This document shows positions 10,450-17,876 of a DNA stretch of 64,000 nt, piece after piece. This DNA is from Pontibacter actiniarum (GTDB taxonomy: Bacteria; Bacteroidota; Bacteroidia; Cytophagales; Hymenobacteraceae). The number at the start of each line of letters is the position of its first letter. Position 1 is the first letter of the stretch. The notes beneath the pieces are model-generated. The model did not search any database and had not been told where the DNA came from. It worked only from the letters and a program-made list of their open reading frames with translations. Location: contig NZ_CP021235.1 in NCBI RefSeq assembly GCF_003585765.1, positions 4,706,771-4,770,770 of the forward strand, written 5' to 3'. Made by a program: the position numbers and the translations under genes.

Positions 10450-10998
10450 TTATTCGTCGGATTTAGTAACTAGCCAGATGGCGTCTTCGTTGGCTTGCTG
10501 CTCTTTCCACTCCACGAGCACGCGCTGGCTTTGCAGCGAGTTTACCTGGTGGCCCACATAAGTGGGCTGGATGGGCAAATGGCGCGTGTAGAGGCGGTCT
10601 ACCAGCACCAGCAGCTCTACGTTGGCTGGTCGCCCAAAGGCGATCATGGCATCCAGGGCGGCGCGTACCGATCGGCCGGTGTAAAGCACATCGTCCACCA
10701 GGATCACCTTTTTGCCCTCCACCAGAAAATCTATTTTCGTGGCGTTGGCGGCAAGCGGCGTGTCTCTCCTGCGGAAATCATCGCGGTAAAAAGTGGTGTC
10801 GAGGAGGCCTGTGGGTACTTGCTTGCCCAAGATGGACGACAGCGTGCTCTGGATGCGCTGCGCTACGTACTTGCCGCGCGGTTGCAGGCCCAGGATAACA
10901 GAATCAGAAAAATCGCCGTGGTTCTCGATGAGCTGGTGGCACAGGCGCATCACCATGATTTCGAGCAGTTGCTGGTTTACGATGAGTCTTTTCTGCAT
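10450..10998 (-). CDS. pyrR: PyrR: pyrimidine regulator / uracil phosphoribosyltransferase
   Basis: 182 aa type I phosphoribosyltransferase. The PRPP-binding signature VDDVLYTGRSVRAALDA is at about residues 101-117, with the family LGLQPRG stretch near 37. In Gram-positive bacteria PyrR binds pyr mRNA to cause attenuation and also has weak UPRTase activity. Whether this protein regulates RNA here is unknown; no obvious anti-terminator was identified in the short leader. First gene of pyrR-pyrB, with a likely promoter about 20 nt upstream. Confidence 0.92.
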   Translation of the reverse strand: MQKRLIVNQQLLEIMVMRLCHQLIENHGDFSDSVILGLQPRGKYVAQRIQSTLSSILGKQVPTGLLDTTFYRDDFRRRDTPLAANATKIDFLVEGKKVILVDDVLYTGRSVRAALDAMIAFGRPANVELLVLVDRLYTRHLPIQPTYVGHQVNSLQSQRVLVEWKEQQANEDAIWLVTKSDE

Positions 10999-11295
10999 AG
11001 CCGGAAGAAGTTAGATGCAAATATAGAAAGTCAGGTGAAGAAGCGAAAGTTTTGTGAGATTTAGCGTGGAGGAAGTGCTGGCGACCGGCAGCGTGTGCCT
11101 TCTTACTGTGGGGCCAGCGCGTGCAGGCGTTCCAGTTTGGCCCTGTGTTCCCTTTGCTAGCTACGGCCACCGTGCCTTTTTAAGCGACAGCTCAGGAAAG
11201 CTGGGGACTCTTCTCCACTTCGGAGCACAAAAGGAAGGGGGCCTTCTGCCCTGCCGAAGTACAGCCCAGGAAGTACGGCAGCATTTCTAACAGCT
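10999..11295. other. Intergenic region before pyrR
   Basis: About 297 bp upstream of pyrR and beyond the 3' end of the next minus-strand gene. It carries the pyrR -7 box at 11018-11025. Short open frames here show no recognisable domain or family start. Nothing else was identified. Confidence 0.45.
11018..11025 (-). promoter_or_regulatory. Bacteroidota-type -7 box for pyrR-pyrB
   Basis: On the minus strand TATATTTG matches TAnnTTTG exactly and ends about 19 nt before the pyrR ATG. A TTTC at the -33 distance is a weak match to TTTG. Transcription would begin only some 10-15 nt before the start codon. Confidence 0.55.
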
Positions 11296-12780
11296 CTAAA
11301 ACGAGATCTTGTTTACATAAAAGACCTCCCTGCTGTTGCCGCTCTTCGACTTGATGCGCTGGAAGCCAAAGGCCGCCATGTTGTTGCCGTACCACCTGAT
11401 AATGCCGGGCTGATCAGTGTCCTGTATTTTGTCGTCTTCGGTGTAGGTCAGCAGTGTCAGTTCCGTTTCCTGGTCATTGTAGCGGTCCTCATCCATCAGG
11501 TGGAAAATGATTTTGTCGTCCTCAGGGTAGGCCATCACCACGCGCCCGTCAGGCAGGTACTGCACCTCTACGGTGTGCGTCAGCTCATAGCTTGTCACGC
11601 CAACTAGCGGGAAGGTGTTATCCCAGAGCAGCACCCCGTTCCTGTCGAAGCCCAGCACCACGGCGTGTGTGCGCTTGTACCCCTCCTCCTGCCGGCCAAT
11701 GGTGATGGTGCGGCCTGCGCCGATGTTCCGGGAGTTGCTGCTGTACTGGGGGTAATAGGCTTCGGCGGCAAGCACGTAGCCCGTCGGGGTTACGATGAGG
11801 TCGTGAAGCAGGAGGCGGTAGTGGTAGCTGGGGCTGCGGCCTGTTTTAAGGCGACTTGCCTCGCGCCGGCGGGTACGCTCCTCGCGGCGCGGCTTCATGT
11901 ACTTTAGGAAGTTCTTAAGCTGCAGCATGTTGTAAAACTCCGCGTTGGCCACAATGTTGGCGGCAAGGGGGGCTGTAAAGAAGCCCTGGTTATAGCGCAG
12001 GTCGCGTGTGCCGTAGGTGCCGATGAGCATCTTTCGGGTGCTGTCGCCGGGGGTTATCTCAGCGTTGAGCAGGCTCTTGTCTTCCTTCTGAAGTATAAAG
12101 TAGTTCTTTAGCAGCTTGCCGTCCGGGGCGAAGCTCTTCACCTGCAGCCTGGAGACACGGCCGTTGGACTCCGTGATGACGGCGTCTACCCGGTTTTGCG
12201 CCGGGTCAGCTAGCAGGTCTGAGAAAGTGGACTCGTCGCCGTAGACGGAGGGAAGGAGCTGGATGTTACCGGTAGCGGGGTTCAGGTGCAGCAGCAGTGG
12301 CTTCTGGGTCTTTCTGTTCTGCCCGATGATAAAGTAGTTCCCCTGCAGCACCTGGTACTCGTAAACGCCTTCAATGGGGTCAATTTCAAACTTCTTGTGC
12401 CAGATGCTGCCGTTTTTGTCGTGCAGGCGCACAAAGGTGTAGTCCTGCAGGTCGTTGGCGTCGAAGACCAGGTAGGTGTAAGGCTGCTCGCTGTAGTAGC
12501 GGAGAAAGTTGCTGTCCGGGGCCAGGGAGGCGGTGTCAGACCATACTTCCTCTAGCTGGCTGTTGTACTTGGTAAAGCGGAAGGTGGCTCTCGTACCCCA
12601 GGCGTTGCTGGTTTTCTGGTACACCAGCAAGCTGCTGTCCGGCAGGGCAATAACCTCCGCCTCTGTCTCTATCGGATCGAAGGGCAGTTCCAGGCGGACA
12701 GGCTGGGAAGGCTCCTGGGCCAGCAGCGGCACCAGCACGAGCGAAAGCAGCAGGGTGAGCAGGTATCGGGCGTACGGCAT
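11296..12780 (-). CDS. Secreted protein of unknown function
   Basis: 494 aa with a signal peptide (MPYARYLLTLLLSLVLVPLLAQ, cleavage near 22). The rest is beta-rich, with repeated short strand pairs and Asp/Gly turns such as DRNGVLLWDNTFPL and PDGRVVMAYPEDD, which suggests a beta-propeller or similar fold. An Arg-rich patch (PRREERTRRREASRLKTGR) near residue 300 is unusual in a secreted protein. I do not recognise the family. It lies 112 bp beyond the EVE gene on the same strand and may be transcribed with it. Confidence 0.72.
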   Translation of the reverse strand: MPYARYLLTLLLSLVLVPLLAQEPSQPVRLELPFDPIETEAEVIALPDSSLLVYQKTSNAWGTRATFRFTKYNSQLEEVWSDTASLAPDSNFLRYYSEQPYTYLVFDANDLQDYTFVRLHDKNGSIWHKKFEIDPIEGVYEYQVLQGNYFIIGQNRKTQKPLLLHLNPATGNIQLLPSVYGDESTFSDLLADPAQNRVDAVITESNGRVSRLQVKSFAPDGKLLKNYFILQKEDKSLLNAEITPGDSTRKMLIGTYGTRDLRYNQGFFTAPLAANIVANAEFYNMLQLKNFLKYMKPRREERTRRREASRLKTGRSPSYHYRLLLHDLIVTPTGYVLAAEAYYPQYSSNSRNIGAGRTITIGRQEEGYKRTHAVVLGFDRNGVLLWDNTFPLVGVTSYELTHTVEVQYLPDGRVVMAYPEDDKIIFHLMDEDRYNDQETELTLLTYTEDDKIQDTDQPGIIRWYGNNMAAFGFQRIKSKSGNSREVFYVNKISF

Positions 12781-12892
12781 AAGGCTATAGGGTGTTCGTG
12801 CTATCCTGTGGCGGAATAATAATAAAAATAGCAGCTAAAGCATTTTACTGCAATTAGCTGCTATTCGTTGTTGGCGAGGCGAAATTTATCGC

Positions 12893-13300
12893 TTAGTTGC
12901 CCAAAGCCAGCAGAATGTCAAACTCCTCTGGCTTTAGCGGCATCACAGAAAGGCGCGACTGGCGCAGCAGCGCGATGTTCTGCAGGCGCTCATCCTGCTT
13001 TATCTGCTCCAGCGTTACAGGCTCCTTAAAATCACGGAAGGGCACCAGGTCTACCACCACCCACTTGCCCTGCTCTTCGGCGGTAGGGTCTGGGTAAGCG
13101 GCTTTGTCAACCTTGGCGATGCCCACGATGGCCTTCTCGGATACGCTGTGGTAGAACAGCACCAGGTCGCCGGGCTGCATTTGCTGCATGTTGTTGCGGG
13201 CCTGATAGTTCCGGACGCCGTCCCACATGGTGCGGCCTTCTTTTACTAGTCTTGCCCAGGAATATGCTTCAGGTTCTGATTTTACTAACCAGTGTTGCAT
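12893..13300 (-). CDS. EVE domain protein
   Basis: 135 aa, the full length of a stand-alone EVE (PUA-like) domain. The N-terminal HWLVKSEPEAYSW, the TMWDGVRNYQARN segment and the GDLVLFYHS stretch are characteristic. EVE domains bind modified bases in DNA or RNA, and free-standing bacterial members are of uncertain role. The gene starts 24 bp after a small membrane protein gene, so it is probably in the 14.2-12.9 kb minus-strand operon. Confidence 0.9.
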   Translation of the reverse strand: MQHWLVKSEPEAYSWARLVKEGRTMWDGVRNYQARNNMQQMQPGDLVLFYHSVSEKAIVGIAKVDKAAYPDPTAEEQGKWVVVDLVPFRDFKEPVTLEQIKQDERLQNIALLRQSRLSVMPLKPEEFDILLALGN

Positions 13301-13324
13301 GTGTCAGGAAAATTATAGGTGTGG

Positions 13325-13753
13325 TTATGGTTGGATGTTCGTTTTTTGTACCGGTGCTTTTCTTCTCTGCTGCCGGTACATCAGCACTTCGTTAAAGACG
13401 ACAGTGCCCAGCACGCCGAGCACCAGGCCGCCCCAGAAGGTGCTAAGTAAACCCAGGAGGACTAAGAGAACTAACAGGGCATGGAGGGCGACCCTGATCA
13501 GCATTCTGTTGTTGGGCGGAAGGCTCTCGTACGACCTTATCAGCGGGTAGAACCGCACACTGCCCCTTATCTCGCTGCGCCGCCTGAAGAACATGCGTAC
13601 CTCCAGGGCAAACTGCACCAGCAGCACGCCCAGCACTGCCCCGCCGAAGAAACTGATGAACAGGTCCGTTACGGCGAGCACCATGAACATGATGAGCAGC
13701 AGCATGGCAGCCATGGTACGATTGGTCTTCGATAGCTTCTCGTAGTTCAGCAT
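13325..13753 (-). CDS. Small membrane protein with internal duplication
   Basis: 142 aa with about four transmembrane helices in two pairs. The two halves resemble each other: SFFGGAVLGVLLVQFALEV (about 34-52) followed by an Arg patch, and STFWGGLVLGVLGTVVFNEV (about 103-122) followed by YRQQRRK. The duplicated FGG/WGG-x-VLGVL core suggests an internal tandem duplication of a two-helix unit. No known family was recognised. It sits between a lipoprotein gene and an EVE gene on the same strand. Confidence 0.7.
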   Translation of the reverse strand: MLNYEKLSKTNRTMAAMLLLIMFMVLAVTDLFISFFGGAVLGVLLVQFALEVRMFFRRRSEIRGSVRFYPLIRSYESLPPNNRMLIRVALHALLVLLVLLGLLSTFWGGLVLGVLGTVVFNEVLMYRQQRRKAPVQKTNIQP

Positions 13754-13796
13754 CTCCTTTTCTTATACTGTTAAGGTGCGGGCGGTGTTCAGAATA

Positions 13797-14189
13797 CTAC
13801 TCCACCCGTCTTACTTTCAGCAAATCCTCATCAAGCGAAACAATCTGTAGCTGATACTCCAGCGGCGGGTTGCTGCCGGGTGCCATGCGGATCAGGAACA
13901 GGCCGTCTTCCAGGTGTTCCCACTGCCCCTGTTCCTCGGTCAGCCCGTCGGTGGGGGCAATCTCGTAGCGCTTGATCACCCCGCCTGGCTCCAGGGTAAA
14001 CCCGGTGCGCCCGCGCGAGGGGGGGAAATCGAAGGAGTTTGGCCGGTACGCCCAGACGCCATCCTCGTCCTCTTCAAAAGAGTGCAGCCACGTTTTGCCC
14101 ACCAGCTCTGCGGCCTTTTTGTCACTTTTTTTACATGTTACGGCCATAAACAGCAGGCACAGCAGACAGAGCAAAGATGCGTATTTCAT
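13797..14189 (-). CDS. Small lipoprotein of unknown function
   Basis: About 130 aa from the ATG at 14189 (MKYASLLCLLCLLFMAVTCK). This start gives a compact lipoprotein signal peptide with Cys near residue 19; an upstream ATG at 14225 would add 12 residues before it. The mature part has Trp-rich turns (KTWLHSFEEDEDGVWAY and GQWEHLEDGLFLI) and alternating strands, as in small lipocalin-like lipoproteins. That likeness is only general. It lies 43 bp upstream of the duplicated membrane protein and probably heads this operon. Confidence 0.68.
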   Translation of the reverse strand: MKYASLLCLLCLLFMAVTCKKSDKKAAELVGKTWLHSFEEDEDGVWAYRPNSFDFPPSRGRTGFTLEPGGVIKRYEIAPTDGLTEEQGQWEHLEDGLFLIRMAPGSNPPLEYQLQIVSLDEDLLKVRRVE

Positions 14190-14363
14190 ACCGGTTAAAA
14201 GTAGTTTACATGCTAAGGTAAGCAATTATGCTTATACATAGAAGTATTGCAATGTAACTGTCGCCATGTTGGATGATGCAGGGGGTGGTATAGGATTTTA
14301 CAGAGTGCATGCGAAAGCAGCTAAACAGCCGCCGGGGAGCCGCCAAGGTTCGGGGGCTTTTCC

Positions 14364-14371
14364 TATCTTTG
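14364..14371 (+). promoter_or_regulatory. Bacteroidota-type -7 box for polX
   Basis: TATCTTTG matches TAnnTTTG and lies 25 nt before the polX start. No clear TTG was found at the -33 distance, so this is half of a promoter. Confidence 0.5.
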
Positions 14372-14395
14372 TAAAACACAGACAAGACATAGGCT

Positions 14396-16099
14396 TTGGA
14401 AAATAAGAAGATCATAAAACAGTTTAAGCTGGCAGCCGAGCTGATGGAGCTGCACGACGAGAACCCGTTCAAAATCCGCTCTTACACCAACGCAGTGGGG
14501 GCGCTGGAGCTGGTGGAGGAGCCGCTGGAGCAGATGGCGCAGGCGCAGCTGGAGAGCATCCAGGGCGTGGGCAAGGGCATCGCGGCTAAAATTGTGGAGA
14601 TAAACCAGAACGGCTCTTTTGCCGAGCTGGACCAGATGCTGGAGGTTACTCCTAATGGTGTGGTGGAAATGCTGCGCATCAAAGGCATCGGGCCTAAAAA
14701 AGTACGCAACCTCTGGAAAGAGCTCGGCGCCGAAACGGTGGAGGAGTTGCTGGAGGCATGCGAGCAGGACAGGGTGAGCAAGCTGAAGGGCTTTGGTGCC
14801 AAAACGCAGGAGAACATAAAACAGGCGCTGCTCTTCACCCAGCAAAACCGCGGCAAACTACTCTACGCTGAGGCCGAAGCGATGGCAGAGGAGCTGCTGC
14901 AACGTATAAAAGCAGTGCTGCCGGAGGCACAGGTGGAGCTGGTTGGGGAAGTGCGTCGCCGGATGGAGATTGTGACAGCCCTCCAGTTTGTGCTTGGCTC
15001 CGGGGCTCCGGTGCAGGCGCACCAGGCGCTACAAAGTATGCCGGAGCTGGAGGAGGATGAGAAGAACTCCGGCCCGTTTGCCTGGCGCGGCTCCCACGTA
15101 AACAGCGGCTTGCCTGTGGAGGTGAAGCTGGTGCCAGCCGAGCGTTTTGCTAACGAGGTGCTGCTGCACTCTGCCGCTCCCGCGCACCTGGCGCAGCCTT
15201 TTACGAGCAGCACCAACCTGCTGACCGTTGTGCGCGAGCAGAACTATGCTTCCGAGGCAGACATTTACAAATCGGCGGGGATGGCCTACATTGCGCCCGA
15301 ACTGCGCGAGGGTACCAACGAGCTGCAGCTGGCCCTGGAGAATAAACTGCCGACCCTGCTGGAGGTCAGTGACCTGAAGGGCAGCCTGCACAACCACAGC
15401 ACTTACTCAGACGGGGCCCATACTTTAGAACAAATGGCGACCTTCCTGCGCGACGAAGGCTATACTTACCTCGGCATTTCCGACCATAGCAAAACAGCGT
15501 CTTACGCTGGAGGTTTGCGCGAGGGCGATGTGCTGCGCCAGCATAAGGAGATCGACGAATTGAACAAGAAGCTGGCCCCGTTCAAGATCTTTAAAGGCAT
15601 TGAGTCGGATATTCTGGGCGACGGCTCGCTGGACTATGAGGAGGATATCCTGAAAACGTTCGACTTTATAGTGGCCAGTATCCACAGCAGCCTGAACATG
15701 GATGAGCAGAAAGCCACAACGCGCCTCATCACGGCTATCGAGAACCCGTACACCACCATGCTCGGCCACCCGACAGGTCGCCTGCTGCTGCGCCGCGAAG
15801 GCTACCCGATCAACCACAAAATGGTGATCGACGCCTGTGCCGCCAACAACGTCATCATCGAGATCAACTCCAACCCGTGGCGCCTGGACCTGGACTGGCG
15901 CTATGTGCAGTATGCGCTGGAGAAAGGCGTGATGCTAAGTATAAACCCCGACGCCCACCACACCAACGGCTATGCCGACATGAAGTATGGCGTGCTGGTA
16001 GGCAGAAAAGGCGGCCTGACCAAGGCGATGACCTTCAATACTAAATCTGCGGAGGAAGTAGAGAAGTACTTCAGAGAGCGCAAGGAGAGGATCAAGTAG
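14396..16099 (+). CDS. polX: PolX-family protein: degenerate polymerase domain plus PHP exonuclease
   Basis: 567 aa starting with TTG (ENKKIIKQF). The helix-hairpin-helix 8-kDa domain is present (IRSYTNAV near 26; GVGKGIAAKI and IKGIGPKKVRNLW). The palm is altered. The G-S-x-R-R context becomes GEVRRR, and the DxD catalytic pair is replaced by Ala-Leu-Gln at about residues 195-197. The third Asp site reads VEVKLV. The C-terminal PHP domain is intact: HNH at 332-334, GISDHSKT, KGIESDIL, ASIHSS, LGHPTGR and NPDAHH. I infer a working 3'-5' exonuclease or AP-processing PHP domain with an inactive polymerase. Confidence 0.88.
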   Translation: MENKKIIKQFKLAAELMELHDENPFKIRSYTNAVGALELVEEPLEQMAQAQLESIQGVGKGIAAKIVEINQNGSFAELDQMLEVTPNGVVEMLRIKGIGPKKVRNLWKELGAETVEELLEACEQDRVSKLKGFGAKTQENIKQALLFTQQNRGKLLYAEAEAMAEELLQRIKAVLPEAQVELVGEVRRRMEIVTALQFVLGSGAPVQAHQALQSMPELEEDEKNSGPFAWRGSHVNSGLPVEVKLVPAERFANEVLLHSAAPAHLAQPFTSSTNLLTVVREQNYASEADIYKSAGMAYIAPELREGTNELQLALENKLPTLLEVSDLKGSLHNHSTYSDGAHTLEQMATFLRDEGYTYLGISDHSKTASYAGGLREGDVLRQHKEIDELNKKLAPFKIFKGIESDILGDGSLDYEEDILKTFDFIVASIHSSLNMDEQKATTRLITAIENPYTTMLGHPTGRLLLRREGYPINHKMVIDACAANNVIIEINSNPWRLDLDWRYVQYALEKGVMLSINPDAHHTNGYADMKYGVLVGRKGGLTKAMTFNTKSAEEVEKYFRERKERIK

Positions 16100-16115
16100 A
16101 AAGCAACGTATAAAA

Positions 16116-16199
16116 GGGCGGTGCAAGCGTCCGCTTGTGCCGCCCTTTCTTTTCTGCCACTTTAACGGTAAAATAGCAGCACAAGCGGACGCTTGCGCT
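16116..16199. repeat. REP hairpin pair after polX
   Basis: Two inverted copies of the same hairpin as at 3614-3679: GGTGCAAGCGTCCGCTTGTGCC at 16120-16141, extended outward by a GGGCGG/CCGCCC match, and an inverted copy at 16178-16199 whose 22 nt are identical to 3658-3679. They are separated by 36 nt and lie between polX and the GT9 gene. Confidence 0.8.
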
Positions 16200-16233
16200 A
16201 GTATAAGCCAGTAAAGCCGAGCCAAAGTATAAC

Positions 16234-17232
16234 ATGCCAAAAATTCTCATACTCCGTTTTTCATCCATTGGTGATATCGTGCTGACGACGCCGGTTATCC
16301 GCTGCATCAAGCAACAGGTGCCGGGGGCGGAGGTGCACTACGTTACCAAAAAAGCTTTCCAAAGTATACTTGCCAACAACCCGCACGTGGACGAGGTGCA
16401 TGTGCTGGGCGATAGCCTGCGGGAGTTGATACGGGAGCTGAAAGCCGAGAACTTCGACTACGTGGTAGACCTGCACAACAACCTGCGCACACGCATTATT
16501 AAGGCAAGGCTGGGCAAGCCGAGCCGCAGCTTCGATAAGCTGAACTATGAGAAGTGGCTGATGGTGAACTTTAAGCGCAACCGCCTGCCTGATGTGCATA
16601 TTGTACAGCGCTACTTAGCAGCCGCCGCAGCCCTGGGTGTAAAAGACGATGGGCAGGGGCTGGATTACTTTATACCTGCCCCAGATGAGGTGGATGTGCA
16701 GATGTTGCCGGAGGACTTTCAGAACGGCTACGTGGCCTTTGCCATCGGGGCGCAGCACTATACCAAACGCCTGCCCACCGAGCGCATCATTGAGCTTTGC
16801 GGGCGCCTGCAGCAACCGATTATACTTTTGGGAGGCAAAGAGGACGCCGCCACGGGAGAAGAGATTGCCGCGCACTTTGAACCCGGGGCCACGAATAAAG
16901 GGCAGCCAGTGCCTATCTTTAATGCCTGCGGTAAGTATAACCTGAATGGCTCAGCCTCGTTAGTGCGGCAGGCAAGGCAGGTGGTGAGCCACGACACCGG
17001 CTTGATGCACATTGCGGCTGCTTTCCAAAAGGAGATCATCAGCGTGTGGGGGAATACCATTCCGGAGTTCGGCATGTATCCCTTCCGGACCAGGTACCAG
17101 GTGTTGGAGGTGCACGGCCTCAGTTGCCGCCCATGCTCGAAGATAGGCTACAAGAAATGCCCGAAAGGGCACTTTAAGTGCATGCGCGATATACCATTTG
17201 ATAACTTAGAAATAGCAGATGCCCAAGTATAA
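16234..17232 (+). CDS. Glycosyltransferase family 9 (heptosyltransferase-like)
   Basis: 332 aa GT-B protein. The start KILILRFSSIGDIVLTTPV is the GT9/WaaF signature, and SHDTGLMHIAAAF near residue 255 with VWGNT is the C-terminal nucleotide-sugar site. It probably adds a heptose or similar sugar in lipopolysaccharide-type glycan synthesis, at the cytoplasmic side of the inner membrane. The C-terminal part has a Cys-rich stretch (LSCRPCSKIGYKKCPKGHFKC), as in other family members. Its 3' end overlaps the next gene by 14 bp. Confidence 0.9.
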   Translation: MPKILILRFSSIGDIVLTTPVIRCIKQQVPGAEVHYVTKKAFQSILANNPHVDEVHVLGDSLRELIRELKAENFDYVVDLHNNLRTRIIKARLGKPSRSFDKLNYEKWLMVNFKRNRLPDVHIVQRYLAAAAALGVKDDGQGLDYFIPAPDEVDVQMLPEDFQNGYVAFAIGAQHYTKRLPTERIIELCGRLQQPIILLGGKEDAATGEEIAAHFEPGATNKGQPVPIFNACGKYNLNGSASLVRQARQVVSHDTGLMHIAAAFQKEIISVWGNTIPEFGMYPFRTRYQVLEVHGLSCRPCSKIGYKKCPKGHFKCMRDIPFDNLEIADAQV

Positions 17233-17620
17233 CTTAGATTGGAAGACAACAGATGCACAACTCCTGGAAGCGCTACTCTTATCCACAGGCGGAGAAGGCG
17301 GCGCGCCGCTGCAGGAAGTGCTCTTGATGGCCGACGCCGTTGACGGAACAGTGCTGACGCATCAGGAAGTGGAGCAGGGGCTGGAGAAATTAATGTCTGT
17401 CGGTTATGTGGCTATCCAGAAGAACAAGCTGCTGCTAACGCCGGCCTTCCTGCGGGACTATGAAGATGTAGAGGGGGCAGAGGAGGAGCAGCCAGCGCTG
17501 CTGCGGCTGTTGCAGCAGCAAACCTTAAAGGCGGAGAACCTCGACGAGCCCAAGATTCTGATCAAGAAGTATAAGCTTAAAAACCAGTACGAGGCCTACC
17601 TGGAGCAGTTTGGCGGGTAA
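17219..17620 (+). CDS. Protein of unknown function downstream of GT9
   Basis: 133 aa, acidic, without signal peptide or membrane segment. The first 85 residues look like a winged-helix unit (DAQLLEALLL, then GAPLQEVLLMADAVDGTVLT, then EVEQGLEKLMSVGYVAIQKN), with the last part as the wing. A helical tail ends YEAYLEQFGG. I do not recognise a named family. Its start overlaps the GT9 gene by 14 bp, so it is translated from the same mRNA. A 59-bp palindrome follows. Confidence 0.72.
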   Translation: MPKYNLDWKTTDAQLLEALLLSTGGEGGAPLQEVLLMADAVDGTVLTHQEVEQGLEKLMSVGYVAIQKNKLLLTPAFLRDYEDVEGAEEEQPALLRLLQQQTLKAENLDEPKILIKKYKLKNQYEAYLEQFGG

Positions 17621-17747
17621 AGCCTGGGCAGCTGAACAGGAAGTGCGAAAGCTGCCTATGAGCCTGAGATGTTACAAGCTGCCGCTGGTAGCTCCTGCTG
17701 CCCCTTTACAGGTATAGTTTTGCCGCTGCCAGGCTGTGCCATGGGAA

Positions 17748-17806
17748 GGCCCCTCTAAAAGCAAAAGCCGCTGACTGGTGCAGCGGCTTTTGCTTTTAGA
17801 GGGGCC
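17748..17806. terminator. Very long bidirectional terminator
   Basis: Perfect 26-bp arms (17748-17773 and 17781-17806) with a 7-nt loop. The arms contain CTAAAAGCAAAAGCCGCTG and its complement. It lies between convergent genes (the 17219 gene and serS) and could stop transcription from both sides. It is longer than a typical intrinsic terminator. Confidence 0.8.
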
Positions 17807-17876
17807 TCAGCCTTTAAACCGTTTACCCGGCACAGGCACCGGCTTGTGCAGAGGGGTTGTGCCAGGCTGTTCTAAC

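Noticed and set aside
11054..11290. Small open frame upstream of pyrR
   Set aside because: No ribosome-binding site or recognisable product; it lies in the pyrR promoter region.
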